A stretch of DNA of 64,000 bases from Allodiplogaster sudhausi (GCA_945643635.1 CALZFC010000082.1:237501-301500); one strand, 5' to 3'. Numbered from the stretch's first letter, positions 32,726 to 44,370 are shown. Numbers and translations: made by a program. Notes: generated by a model from the letters alone, not told the origin.

Positions 32726-33254
32726 CTGAAGCTGCTGCAGAAGCGGCCAAAGATGTCCGTGCTCGACAAGTCGAACCTCGACTGGGCGGCTTTCAAGACG
32801 GAGGAGAAGATTGACGATGACCTCGCTGTGCACAATCGAGGCAGAGGCGGATTCCTTGCGAAGCAGGCGCGCAAGCTCTTTTTTCTTTCATTATAGAAAA
32901 CTTTTTTAAAATATTATACCATATATAATGAAAAAATGCACCGTGATGAAGAATTTTGCTCTAAATTGAGTTCTCTTCTTTAAGCTTTCCCAGTGCTTTT
33001 ATTATTGATATTTTTGGTTTTCGGTTTATATGAACTGCGTATGTGCAAGCATCTGTTGCTCATAAAATGGCGTTACTTTTCCGTATTCAAATTATTACAC
33101 AATTGAAATAGTACACTGAATCGTAAGGTGAAACCATTTAATCCGTAAAATAATATAGTTTATTTTTCTTCTCTTTCAGGAGTTCCTCAGCAAGGCCGAC
33201 CACGCGCAGTTCGAACGGGAGAAGCAGATGCGAGCTCTGGGCCGTAAGCAGTAG
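32726..33254 (+). pseudogene. BCNT/CFDP1 (Swc5-type) C-terminal exons
   Basis: The BCNT domain is the conserved C-terminus of craniofacial development protein 1/Swc5, known from SWR1/SRCAP chromatin-remodelling complexes. The first exon reads KLLQKRPKMSVLDKSNLDW, AAFKTEEKIDDDLAVHNRG and GGFLAKQ. The second exon, 33180-33254, begins after TTTCAG: EFLSKADHAQFEREKQMRAL GRKQ and TAG. Both match the family pattern. The expected donor after AKQ reads GC, not GT (32867). The 5' part of the gene is missing because family A copy 4 begins at 32724. Likely a truncated copy, though the protein sequence itself is intact. Confidence 0.8.
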
Positions 33255-33899
33255 GAAGGAGTGTGTAATTCTCTCTCCAACGGTTGCCTGTCTGACTCCG
33301 TCTCGGATGTAGCGGCCCTGGCGGAGATTCTTCGGATCGGAATAGCTCGATCGATTCCCTCCTCAAATCGCCTTTCCCATTTAAGAGTTCATTTTTTCAT
33401 TGCATTTCGCGTCGCGTACATTTCTTCCACGTTGCCTTCGTTGTTGTTGATTTTTCTGTTTGTTTTACGGTGTTTTCCTGTAACTGATTAATCTAATTAA
33501 AAAGGATTAACACGTGTCAAACGAGTAACACTTTATTGATACGCAACACTGAATTCTTATTGGGAATATGCAAGCAAGAAAGCAAAAAAAAATCAATCGA
33601 TAAAGCGAGCCTAGCCGGGGCTAGCACTAACGAACTTTTATGTTTCAAGGGTGGGAGCAATTTGTTCCGTTCACTTGTTACCGCGCTGGTAACTTTTAAA
33701 CGGAACAACTAAAAGTTCGCGGGGCGAAACAATATTGCTCCGTGGCGATTTGTTAACAAATTGTTCCGCGTAATTGTTACCAGCGCGGTAACTTTCTTCT
33801 CTGTGTGAAGGAACAAGCGAGAGAGACTGAGATTGAAGAAAGAGAAAGAGAGAGAAAGAGGGAGAGAGAGAGAGAGGTTGCGAAAGGAGGCGCCAAAAC

Positions 33900-34165
33900 G
33901 AAGGAAAGCAATCTGTAGACATGACCGTTGAACATCGACTCGCTGTTCTCGGTTTGTTCAGGCGGTAGTTTGACAACGATGAGAATGTCATCGGCTGACT
34001 GAAGGCGCAGAGAGAGAGATAGAGAGAGAGGGAAAGAGAGTGAAGAGAGGGCGAGAAGGTGAGAGAAGGAGATAAAGGGAAAGAGAGCGAATAGTTAGAA
34101 ATAAGCAGGAAGAGAGAGGCAGCAAACAATGCAATCGTGACTGTTATGGGTGCACCCACTCCTTC
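33900..34165 (-). pseudogene. Family C copy 4
   Basis: The hydrophobic module GAPITVTIALFAASLFLLIS lies at about 34157-34095 and SADDILIVVKLPPEQTENSE at about 33995-33930, with GA-rich spacer between. The middle module is open here. The third module (VTK...HGDTLL) was not found. Separately, GTTACCGCGCTGGTAAC and related inverted sequence near 33690 and 33780 flanks an unrelated AT-rich island. Confidence 0.3.
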
Positions 34166-34829
34166 TCACAAAGAAGAACGACTTTTTTTAAACTGCCGAA
34201 GAAAATGGAACATCTCGATTTAGATGTAGTTTTAGTATTTGATGTAATCTTTCCGCCATAAAAGGAGCAATTATAAAATGTATGTATGTTCTCACTCTCT
34301 TATCAAACTGGCCTCTTACAACAACGCCCGATATAGTAGTTATCGCAAACAACGTCTCTGCTGTATCTTTCACGAGTCCATCAGGACTCTTTTATCTCTC
34401 TCGCCTAACTCTCTCTCTCCATGCACTCTCACTGTCAATACTTCTTCACAATCTTGCTGCCTTATTCTCTCTCTCCTCGATATGAACACTATCTGAAAAT
34501 GCAAGGAGTGGGACAGAGGAAGAGAGATGGAACGGCACCAGTGGCAGAAATCCGAGAAGCTCGTGATAAAGAGGGAAATTATTCACGGGTAGAAATGGGA
34601 TTATGTGTATAAGGACGGAAGATGTAGTACTTTGCGAACTACAGGGATGTACTCCGGGATTAACAGTACAGATAATATAATTATATAATTTCAACTTTCC
34701 CTTGTATCCCAAATCACGTCTTATAGTTATACACATAGCAAGTCCTCATTAATAGGATTAATTAAATTAATTTTAATTATTCAAACTGGAATTGCGAATC
34801 GGAAACGCATTTGTATCATGTAATACAGA

Positions 34830-35134
34830 TATTAGATTCTTCATCCGAGTTCCGAGATATAGATGCGGATGAGCACGAAGAGCAGAAGAGAGAAAGAATG
34901 AATAGAATGATCCGGAGGGAATTTAAAGATCCAATTTCTCAATTCATCGCCGGAAAATATGTTCATAATAAATTTTGCAGATGTTTCACTGGCGATAACA
35001 ACGGTCCCATTTTCCCAGTAATGCAGACCTGCAAACGCTGTTTGTGTGACTTGATTCATATTTTCCCCGACGAATCCAAAAGGTGGCTTGGGCGTGAGAA
35101 GGACTGCGGGATGAAAAAGATCAATCTTGCTTGA
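34830..35134 (+). CDS. Hypothetical exon of a Cys-containing protein
   Basis: After an acceptor-like TACAG the frame is open for about 100 codons: ILDSSSEFRDIDADEHEEQK, MIRREFKDPISQFIAGKYVH, NKFCRCFTGDNNGPIFPV, MQTCKRCLCDLIHIFPDESK and KDCGMKKINLA, then TGA. Five of its six cysteines are clustered (CRC, CKRCLC). I do not recognise a domain. Upstream exons are not identified. Its composition is more exon-like than that of neighbouring DNA. Confidence 0.35.
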
Positions 35135-35501
35135 CTACCACTTTGACCCCGTGACAAGTCATTTTTTTCATGTACTAGTCGGATAGATGCTGATATGTTA
35201 TATGCATCTTTACTCGTGCTAGTACTGAACGATTCTTCAGAATCAAATTTGGATCATTAGTGAATATTCTGTTGAAATATCTATTTCTCTTGTTATGTTT
35301 TATCAAACGAATTCTTGTTATCAGCATCCAGACTCGCATGTGACAAAGCATGTAGAGTAGATAGGTATGCACATATGTACATACCTATTATGTGCATGCG
35401 GATTTCCAATGGAAATTTTTTTTAATTATGCACACATATATGTATATGATCGAATTTAAGAATGAACGCATTTAAAACATTTAAATACAGCTTTAGCGCG
35501 A

Positions 35502-35667
35502 ATGGCAGCCGAAGACGTGTACGATCCGAGCTGCTCGGAAGACCTGACCATCTGCGGCATCGACGTCTACGCCGGCCCAATCGGACGCGCCAACTCGCTG
35601 TTCGCTCTCGCGCTCTCTCTCATCGGTAACTCGGCCGTGTTCGCCGTGTTGACATTCCGATACGGAG
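35502..35667 (+). CDS. Possible first exon of a membrane protein
   Basis: ATG at 35502 after a TTTAGCG stretch, encoding MAAEDVYDPSCSEDLTICG, IDVYAGPIGRANSLFALALS and LIGNSAVFAVLTFRYG, with donor GTAAAT at 35668. The hydrophobic stretch with G-N resembles the first helix of a 7TM receptor (the GN motif in TM1), so it may be a chemoreceptor 5' exon. No downstream exon could be linked with confidence; a repeat element begins 150 bases further on. Confidence 0.4.
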
Positions 35668-35816
35668 GTAAATACGGTGAGGAAACACATCTCATTTTGA
35701 GCCAATTTGATGTTTCACCAATTTACGGCCCGATGTCCGTCAATTATGTCTCGAATAATATAAAATTAACTGATTTTTGAGGCACTGCAGCTGAAATGAG
35801 CGGTTGAAAATGGAGG

Positions 35817-36216
35817 TACAGTGATGTGCACCAACAATGGCAGAAATGGGCGCGGCGTGACGCCGCGTGCCAATCAGACCGCATTGAATAAGTCGATGCA
35901 GAAGCAACCAAATGTAAAGATCCGGATATGTACAGAATCAGCATTTTCTGCCACATCGAGCACACAGACTTTTAAAATGCCATTTTACAACTTTTTTCAT
36001 TAAAGTTATTAAGAAAATAAATACCGTATTTTCACTATCGTGAAGTTCACTATATACGCGACAAAAAGACACACACGAAATATGACATATTCTGCATCTC
36101 TGTTTGCTCGCCAAAGTTGCGTATTTTCTCCGCGTTCCATGCTTTTTGAGCGTATTTTGTTCGTTTCACGGTGCAAATGAACTTTGAATAACGAATTATA
36201 GCTTATTCTGCCATCA
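35817..36216 (+). mobile_element. Dispersed ~400-bp element, copy 1
   Basis: Begins CAGTGATGTGCACCAACAAT and includes the palindrome GGCGCGGCGTGACGCCGCG. It ends near GAATTATAGCTTATTCTGCC. A near-identical copy lies inverted at 43195-43593. The 60-codon frame shared by both is a by-product of the repeat. Confidence 0.8.
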
Positions 36217-36289
36217 TATGTCCTCGCTGCCACCGTTGGCTCTAAAATGAACGGTTCACCGGCCCTTGTTTCGAACAATTTTCATTGCG

Positions 36290-38100
36290 CCATGGAGTGT
36301 TTCGTATTTTTCTTGGCCATGCTACTTGTTGTTAATTCAGGTGAAGTTTTTTTCGAGCGACTTTACGACGAGAATGATCGACTGGCCTCGGAAGAGGGTG
36401 CTGGTCTAGCTTTCTTCCAGCCTGGTCAGCTTTTTTTCAAACTTTTGTTCTGTTTGGAATTGATAAGTTGAATTACACACTTCAACTTGATTGTTCCTTG
36501 GTTGTTTATATTCTTCGCATCATTCACAAAGACATTTCGCTCGTCCGAATAGTTAATGAAACGGGGTTTGACTGCTTAGCTTGCGAAATTCATGGCCAAC
36601 AACTGCTCATTTTGTGTTTTATTTGGAATTGAGTGCTGTTGATCTTTCGCAGTATATATATTCGGCATCGGTTAAGCCCTTCCTTGCTTTTACTATTCCA
36701 AATTAGATATTCTCGCATATTGGTTAACATGTTTAGAGCTAAAACATATCCCAAACACTTTCGATGAACAGCGGTGATTATCTCAATGTACAGCATCTTT
36801 GGAACGGCTCTAGAATAAGAATATGTTCGGTGCATAAGTATGTTTCAAACTAAAGCTTCCCGCTTTCATTACATTGGTGCACCTTTTTTCTCAACTTTTT
36901 GAAAAAAGATTTATTACGAGAAAGAGATGGAGAAACATATTATCTTTTGTCAGGATCGCAAATTCGAGTTCCTGCCCGCATTTTCGCGAATCGCTGAAGC
37001 ATGGAGAAGCGTATGCTAGCCTGCTCCACCGCTTCATCGCCTTCTCGAGTTCTCAGCTGGACAGGTGCAAATTCTTCTTCGGCTCAGCAGTAATCTTTCT
37101 ATCATTATATGAGAACATGCTATCTAGTCGCATCTTTCGCAGTAGTCTTCGCCTTGTAATTTAATTCCTTTCTTCCATTCGATATTTCGTACTAGTCTGA
37201 CCATAATTCTTAGCACTATTCTAGCATTTTGGTTCACGCGTTCAAAATTAAAACTCATTCCAAGCACATATATTTTCTCGCCGAAGAACAGGCATTAAAT
37301 GTACAGCAAGTCTGGAACGGCCATGCTAAATCTACAGTAAGAAGATGTAATTTCCTACAGTATGATTTGAACTAAACCATGTGTTCATTAAATTGCTGCA
37401 ACTTTTTTCTTCATTTTTTGCATATTAACTTAGAGATAGAGAAACCCCTTGTCTTTTGTCAGGATCGCTCGAGTGCTCGAACCATCACATACGGAATGCG
37501 CAAGCATGCAGGGGAAGTCTCTCTGGTGTGCATAGAGAAGAGCCCCCTGCTCTGATTCCTGATTCTAAGGTGTGTATTGCGCTTTCATTTTTAAAGTCAA
37601 ATGAAATACTTAGAATGTGATGTTTACAGGTTGGAATTATTTTAATTCGATTTTACCTATGGCTTTTAGTGGCTATATGGTTTTCCGTTATTTCTCTGTT
37701 GTTTTTTTATCTCGAATATATCTACATGATTTTGCATTTTCCTGATTAGTTTGCATTCGTGTGAAGAAGGGGCTTGGCTGACAAACGCTGTGTGGTGGAC
37801 CCCCTTACTGTTGCTTGCGTGATGGACCATTGGGTGTTTTCTTCTCTCTTTGCGCTGACAAGAATTTTTGATAACGAACAAAACACATATTGTGACTTAT
37901 CTTGCTACAGTAGTCGATTTGTGTTGGCTTAACAAGTGGTTATGATGGGGTCTGTAGAGTTATACAGTATTATCGGTTTGCGCGATTCTGCGAAACAGTA
38001 TGACTTTCTTTTTGGGCTTTCAGTTTCGTTTAATCGATGGAAACAACATTTTATGCCTTAAAATATGCATTTTGTTTTGAAGCTTAACCATTTTTTTGGT
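36290..38100. other. No gene established
   Basis: Short exon-like pieces occur on the plus strand (FFERLYDENDRLASEEGAGL at about 36350; SLKHGEAYASLLHRFIAF at about 36995; RTITYGMRKHAGEVSLVC at about 37475), but I could not join them or assign them to a family. Confidence 0.3.
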
Positions 38101-38105
38101 TTAAG

Positions 38106-38243
38106 GATAACGACGAGGTGCTGGTGGCTGGATTCGGTCGCAAGGGCCACGCATTGGAGATATTTCCGGTGTCTGCTTCAAGATAACGCCAATACGTCTC
38201 CTTCTTCAAGGGCAAGAAGGAGAGACCGCGTTCGTAGAGTCTC
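38106..38243 (+). pseudogene. RPS23: RPS23 3'-end pseudogene
   Basis: RPS23 (uS12) is a small-subunit ribosomal protein at the decoding centre. The frame reads DNDEVLVAGFGRKGHAL, the highly conserved family motif. It then shifts: a second frame gives GVCFKIT, and the end FKGKKERPRS with TAG at about 38238 is in a third. Two indels and a deletion around the ANVSLL region mark it as dead. The N-terminal exons are not upstream; related 5' fragments lie on the opposite strand at 41678-42565. Confidence 0.85.
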
Positions 38244-38959
38244 CCTCTTACTCTCTATCACACCGTTTTTTGTAATACCCTTGTTATGAAGCGACATTTT
38301 TAAATGTTGTTGCATCATCTGATTGCAAGAATTTTACGCCTTGTGGTTTCTTGCACATTGAGGGAAGATAAAGAGAAGCTTTGTTGCTGGAATGTTGGTG
38401 GGGCCTGTGTACGAAACTGTGGGATGGAAAAAGTTCGAGGCTTTCAATCTGTTGATGATTTGCTGAATGTTTCTCAGGGCTTAGCGATGGGCTATGATTG
38501 AGCTCCCTCCCCTCTCATTCCAATTAGTCCTTTGCTTCTCCCTTTGTATGTTCAACTACTATCAATGGGGAAGTGTCAAGTGTCAAGCGAAAATTATGTT
38601 TAGCTATGCATTAGGAAAATCTTACTCAGCATGGCTCGCTTCTACAGTGAGGAGATATTGACTCGGCATGTTGAACAGAGAATGGCAGAATCTTAACGTG
38701 AATTAATGTAAGTGTGAAAGCACGACATCGGACGGTGCATGGAATAATTGAGCAGACGCCAGCAACGAGTACTTGGGGTTAGAGAGCGAGGGAGGAAGAG
38801 AAGAGAGAAAGAAAAGGAACTGGAGGAGTAGGGGGGGGGCTGGTTATAGACAAAAGAAGGCACCAAGATATGACAATAAGGGCTGCTGAACTACGTGATA
38901 CAGTTCTTACATTAGACTGGTGGATATAATAAGTTTTATTCCTAATTACCTATCACCTC

Positions 38960-39014
38960 TCTTTATCTCAGATTTCTCTGTTTCACTCTCTCCCTCACTC
39001 TCTCACTCGCTCGC

Positions 39015-39063
<49 letters not shown>

Positions 39064-39108
39064 CTGTCTCTCTCTCTGTCTCTCTCGCTGTATGTCTCTC
39101 TCTCTCTG

Positions 39109-39158
<50 letters not shown>

Positions 39159-39165
39159 ATGGTAT
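38960..39165. repeat. (CT)n microsatellite with CTGT interruptions
   Basis: About 200 bases of CT dinucleotide on the plus strand. The overlapping frames on both strands are artefacts. From 38250 to 38960 nothing is recognised. Confidence 0.9.
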
Positions 39166-39369
39166 TCAGTTCGAGCTTGACGGCAAACAATCACAAACTG
39201 CTGTCTCATAGAGCTCATGTTGTCATAGCTTCTTTGAATTGCGAATCGAAAAAAAAGAAAGCGAGAGAAGGATATGGAAGGCGGCCGGTTAAATTTCTTG
39301 GTCTGATAGCACAAAGGTCTCCTGCGTTATGCGCTGCCACCTTTCGATTTGTCAACTATAGCTAGGCCT

Positions 39370-39480
39370 AATGTCGTGTGTGGTTTAGTGGTTATAGTCT
39401 CGCGGAGTCGTGCAGACTGCAGGGGTTCGGATCCGCTCGGTAGCTTTTGCGGCAAAAATGATCGGAATTGGTCGCCCTTA
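39370..39480 (+). mobile_element. tRNA-headed SINE-like repeat
   Basis: GTGTGGTTTAGTGGTTATAG fits a Pol III A box and GGGGTTCGGATCCGCTC a B box at the usual tRNA spacing. Downstream, GCTTTTGCGGCAAAAATG is not tRNA. The acceptor stem does not close well, so a SINE head is more likely than a functional tRNA gene. Confidence 0.5.
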
Positions 39481-39784
39481 CAATGAGCTCAAATTGTCAA
39501 GACATTTGAAATTCAAGCACGCATAGTCTCCATCTCAAATTATTGAGCCGTTCGCACGACTCATCTATCTGACCCACTCTGGGTTAGTAGTCTCATCGCA
39601 CACCAGCAGGCTCTCATCTACTGCTCACCTCCAGACCGCGCTCCACTTTCAATTTCTTCACATCCCCTGTCTTTCACACTCTTTCTTTTCCGTTTCTATT
39701 TCTCAGATTCGATGATGACATGCAAGACTTCTATGAATTGGCGCTTATGTGAGACCACGGAGACAGGTCGCACCGCATACCGTG

Positions 39785-39792
39785 AAAGAGAG

Positions 39793-39867
<75 letters not shown>

Positions 39868-39880
39868 AGAGAGAAAGGGC
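39785..39880. repeat. (GA)n microsatellite
   Basis: GA dinucleotide run with occasional GGAGA interruptions. Confidence 0.9.
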
Positions 39881-40054
39881 ACTGGAAAATAAGTTCAAGC
39901 AAGAGATCGTAGTTCTAATAGCGCGTGTAGATAATCACGGTGGAAATCACTCTCCATTGCGGTGAACGCTAGCTGGCTTTGAGGGTGTTTCCTATAACAC
40001 TGAGCAAGCAGTTCCTCTGAGTACTTGATCAGCATGCAAGCAGAATGTGACCGT

Positions 40055-40150
40055 ATGGTCTGTAGGTTAGCGCCTCACTGTCCTGCGCAGGAGTCGAGGG
40101 TTCGAGGCCCACTTGTGAATGTTGCTTTTGCGTGAAAGATTTCACGAAAT
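40055..40150 (+). mobile_element. tRNA-headed SINE-like repeat
   Basis: TATGGTCTGTAGGTTAGCG resembles an A box and GAGGGTTCGAGGCCCAC a B box. The downstream GAATGTTGCTTTTGCGTGAA parallels the tail of the element at 39370 (GCTTTTGCGGCAAAA). Confidence 0.48.
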
Positions 40151-40534
40151 TTCAGCTCGGAAAGTCTTCGTGCCGTGCCCTGTAATTCCTTCGCCGGCTT
40201 CCTCCTCTCCACTTCTCTTCCAAGTCTTACCTTTGTTCATCTTCCCAGTCTTCCAGCTACATGTTCAGTAGATCTCTGCTCTTTTTCACTCTCTATTTTG
40301 TATAGTCTCCCTATCACGCTTTGTCCCCGTATCATCATTGTTTTCCATAACCTGTTTTGTCTCTCTATCTTGCCTCTTCCTTTACCTCTTTCCTTTTCAG
40401 TCTATTCAACAATGCTCGTCTATCTATTAATCTGGAAGCTTTATCAAATCACTTAAGTAGCAAGCATAAAAAAAAATAACGGAAACACCATGCACCACAT
40501 TTCTCAGCATACAATCATCCGCCATGGACAGCGA

Positions 40535-40546
40535 GGGGAGCGAGAA

Positions 40547-40606
<60 letters not shown>

Positions 40607-40615
40607 CTTGGGTGG
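40535..40615. repeat. (GA)n microsatellite
   Basis: GA run next to a pair of related segments (40640-40710 and about 41000-41065) that share TTGCCGTTCGG/TTGCCGTGTG and GGAA-x-CGGAA motifs. This is a diverged direct duplication with no recognised coding content. Confidence 0.8.
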
Positions 40616-41677
40616 GAAAGAGGGGGAGAGAGGAAGGGCAGGAGGACTCTTGCCGAGTTGCGGTTGCCGTGTGTTCAGAGCCTTCCGAACCGGAACCATC
40701 CTGACAACAAAGGAATACCTTAAGTGCAACCCGAACAATAAACTAACATAAGTCTTTAAGTGTTATTTCATTTGAAAAAACACTAAATGCTAATGTTTTC
40801 ATTGCATTTTTTCACGTGCATTAAGGTAACAAATCAGGCGAAGGCCAATGGTTTTGAAGGGTTTTGTTTGAGAAAAAGGATTCGTAATAGAAAATCTGAA
40901 GACTAACGGTTGTCTGCGAGCATACTCGAGGTGAGCATGCTGGCGATGTGGAAGAGAAGGACGGTGAGAGAGAGATAGAGAGAGAGAGAAGAATGGAAGG
41001 AGCCTTGTCTAGCCGCAGTTGCCGTTCGGTCAGCGTCTTCGGAAGCGGAAACAACCTGGTAACCAAGGAATAAGAACACAAAACTAGTAATCAGTCTTGA
41101 AACTAGGCTCTTGTCAAATAGTAAAATGTGCGTTGTTTATACTGCATAATGCAAATTATTGCATATAGGTTGCTAAGGGATATGATACAGCAAAAGTTAC
41201 TTACTTTTAACAGAAAATCTGAAGACTAACGGTAGCGGCAGAGTTGGCTAGATTCCTTGGGTCAAACATCCTCGCAACAGCCAACACTGGAGGCCATCCT
41301 TCAAAAAGATCAATCTAAGAACTCATTCAAGAGATAAATAAGTGGTATTAAAGTGATAAATCATAACGAATAAGTTATAATCGCGTAAGCATTCTATCTT
41401 TCTTATTAAGGTTCCAATAAATGTAAACAAACTTATATACCGCTGGAATATATACCGTAATCCAATCTACCGCACTATCCATCATACAGTAATCCGGCAA
41501 ATAATGAATGATTATGGTCAGCGTTTTGTATGGGCTTGATTTATGAAATATTTTAATTAGGCAAGTATTCCAATCTAATTGGAATACCATTGGTACAAGT
41601 GCAAAAAGAACAGCATTAAAAGCTCATTTTCAAAAGTAAAATCGAAAGAAAGAAAGAACGCCGAAAAACACGTACAC

Positions 41678-41845
41678 CTTCTCGAAGACGATTCCCTTGG
41701 CGTGCGACGCGCCTCTGAAGGGATTGGCCTTCCAGCGCGTGCCGAGATGCGCCTGCTTGTAGCCATTGTCGTTCCATCGCTTCTCCGGACCATCGATCTT
41801 CAGCTTGCGCGCAGTGCAGATTCTCACCGGCTTCCCATGGTTCAA
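41678..41845 (-). pseudogene. RPS23: RPS23 first-exon fragment, copy R1
   Basis: ATG at 41845, then [39 protein letters not shown] and [17 protein letters not shown] before donor GTGTAC. This matches the RPS23 N-terminus through the [11 protein letters not shown] and GASHAKGIV motifs, with substitutions at otherwise fixed positions (HGKPVRI for GKPRGL; a F in IVFEK). The exon carrying [14 protein letters not shown] is not found on its 3' side, so it is a truncated duplicate. Confidence 0.85.
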
Positions 41846-42109
41846 GCCTGCGAAATGCCCTGATTAGTCATCAAAGATCGACTACAAACTACAAAATCAA
41901 TAAGAAAAGCAGAGGAAATGCCTATCGACTTGCACATCAGCAAAAAATGTTATTTGAATATGGCAAGAAAAAGTCTTTAGAAAACTAAAATACTAGAACG
42001 AAGCGAATGAATAGTGGTCAAAATATTAAGGAATAAGTCGTATACCATTTCATTTAAGACCAAGCAGGAAAGGTCTTAAATAGCGATATGGAATAAAAAA
42101 TATATATAC

Positions 42110-42565
42110 GAACCATTAAACCGCTTGGTTGCCGTGAGGAAGACGGTGATGAGCTGGACACGAACGCACTCGCGGATGGCTTTGGCTGCTTAACATTAGC
42201 CTCGACTCCGCTGAAGAAGGAAAAAAAATCAGCGATATCTGCTTAGATTTTTCTTTACAATGCAATATTATCTTTATAAACAACTCTTAAAGCGATTGAA
42301 TTATAGCAGTATTCTCAGCTTATTATGAGATCATTGCTAAAAGGGCAAAAAGAACCAACAACAAAAGCTTGTCTTAAGGAAAAATGCATTAAAAAAACAA
42401 AGCGAATAGCACGTACACCTTCTCGAGGACGATTCCCTTGGCATGCGACGCGCCTCCGAAGGGATTATCCTTCCAGCAGACACCGAGATGCGCCTTCTTG
42501 AAGAAATTATCGCTCCATCGCTGTTTACGACGATGGATCACCTTGCTCGCAGTGCGGATTCCCAT
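42110..42565 (-). pseudogene. RPS23: RPS23 two-exon fragment, copy R2
   Basis: Exon 42565-42419 reads [38 protein letters not shown] and [11 protein letters not shown] before GTGTAC. The second exon at about 42210-42110 starts GVEANVKQPK, then shifts frame to KAIRECVRVQLITVFLTATK. It corresponds to the [20 protein letters not shown] region of the family. The indel and the lost KNGKKITAFVPNDG stretch indicate a pseudogene. It is a tandem neighbour of R1 in the same orientation. Confidence 0.85.
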
Positions 42566-43194
42566 TGGCTTACCCGCGGCTCAAGCCTGCGAAATACCCT
42601 GATTAGTCATCAAAGATCGACCACCAACAACAAATTCAACAAGAAAAGCAAAGCAAATGCCTATAAACAAGCCGCGCATCACTAAAATAAGGGCCGTTGG
42701 CATGTTTTTTAAACTAAAACTAATATCTTCTCCTCAAGAAATACATCATTCAACTCGAAATCTAACCCAAGTAATAAAAAACAAAATAGGCGATTGTTAG
42801 GCAAGACTTTCGCGAGGAAAGCAAACCACAAACCCGCTGTATTAACTATTCGAATGCATGTTTTATGATAGCTGTTAAGGAAACAAAAAATAAGAAGCAA
42901 TTACGCTATAATCTTCAGCATCAACACATATCAGGTCTTGAAACAGAACAAATGCTGAAAAAAGCTGGCCATGCCTGACCAAAGCAAGCCCGCGCCCTCT
43001 TCCGATGGTCTGGCGATAAATTCTCCGTAAAATCGGTCGAAAATTGTTCGCACCTTCTGTATTCTGCAAGATAACCGCCCTTTCAATCAACAACAAGAAT
43101 CAAGGCCAACACGTATGCGAAACATATCAAGGAACACTGTTACATGGACCGATATCTGGGTTATTTAGAACTAGAAGTGTCAACGACGACATAG

Positions 43195-43593
43195 GAATGC
43201 AGAATAAGCTATAATTCGTTATTCAAAATCGATTTACACCGTGAAACAATCAAAGTATATTCAACTAGTAAGGAAGCCGGCGGAAATACGCAACTTTGGC
43301 GAGCAAACCGAAATGCAGAATATGTCATATTTCGTGTGTGTCTTTTTGTCGTGTGTATAGTGAACTTCACGATAGTGAAAATACGGTATTTATTTTCTTA
43401 ATAATTTTAATGAAAAAAGTTGTAAAATGGCATTTTAAAAGTCTGTGTGCTCGATGTGGCAGAAAATGCTGATTCTGTACATATCCGGATCTTTACATTT
43501 GGTGGCTTCTGCATCGACTTATTCAATGCGGTCTGATTGGCACGCGGCGTCACGCCGCGCCCATTTCTGCCATTGTTGGTGCACATCACTGTA
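43195..43593 (-). mobile_element. Dispersed ~400-bp element, copy 2 (inverted)
   Basis: Reverse-complement copy of 35817-36216 with few differences. Immediately beside it (43602-43622) is a left MITE end TTAAAGAAGGGCGATCACCG without a partner. Confidence 0.8.
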
Positions 43594-44184
43594 GTTATTT
43601 AAAGAAGGGCGATCACCGAAAAACTGCAATTGTATGTTCAAACGTGCAAAGGTTTCAAATGGAATTAAATCAGATTACTCAAAAAAGTACGGTAGACTAG
43701 GATGCTAAAGTAACGCTGCTCTCGCTTACTTATTTGATACTGTTCTCCTTTAACTAAACAAAAGATTTTTTATTTCTTAGAGTGCAAAGACAGCATTGGC
43801 GCTTCTATGTATTTGGATAAATCCGGAAAGCATGCATAGCATTCTTAAAAATGAAAGAGCAAATTAAAAAAAATAAGATACCTGAATTTGAGGAGCCGCC
43901 GGAGGCGAAGACCGCTTGGGCTCTCTGAGTCTGCTTCTTCAACACGCCGCACTCGCGAACATCTTCTTCTCAATTGTCTATGCCTTTTCGATGCCGGTTA
44001 CGTTTCATTTCACTTATTTGCGACAGTTTTATACCACGCAATTGATGATAAAGTAAAGATACATGTGATATAATGTAGCAACAGCAATTTACATATGTAC
44101 ATACATACAATATTTCACATGAGAATTTCCTGTATTCTTTAAATTGTACAACGTACTTTTATTTTGAATAATATCTAATTTTTA

Positions 44185-44370
44185 CGGCGAAAGTACAAAA
44201 CTGATGAAAAAAGTACAAAATTTATGACAAAAGTTCAAAACAGGTGACGAACGTTCAGAATTTATGACGAAAGTTCAAAATTGATGAAGAAAGTACAAAG
44301 TGTATGACAGCGGTTCAAAACTGATGACGAAAGTTCAGAAGTTGTGATGAAAGTTCAAAATGTATGACGA
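44185..44370. repeat. ~21-bp minisatellite
   Basis: About nine degenerate copies of GACGAAAGTTCAAAATTGAT. Its right end overlaps the last codons of the GPCR exon at 44550-44335. Confidence 0.75.

Noticed and set aside
35821..36003. 60-codon frame starting MMCTNNGRNGRGVTPRANQ, conserved at 43407-43589
   Set aside because: Conservation is explained by the duplicated non-coding element; the frame crosses its GC palindrome and has no start or splice context.
39370..39445. Functional tRNA gene
   Set aside because: A and B boxes are present, but the acceptor stem and anticodon arm do not pair properly by eye; a SINE head or relic fits better.
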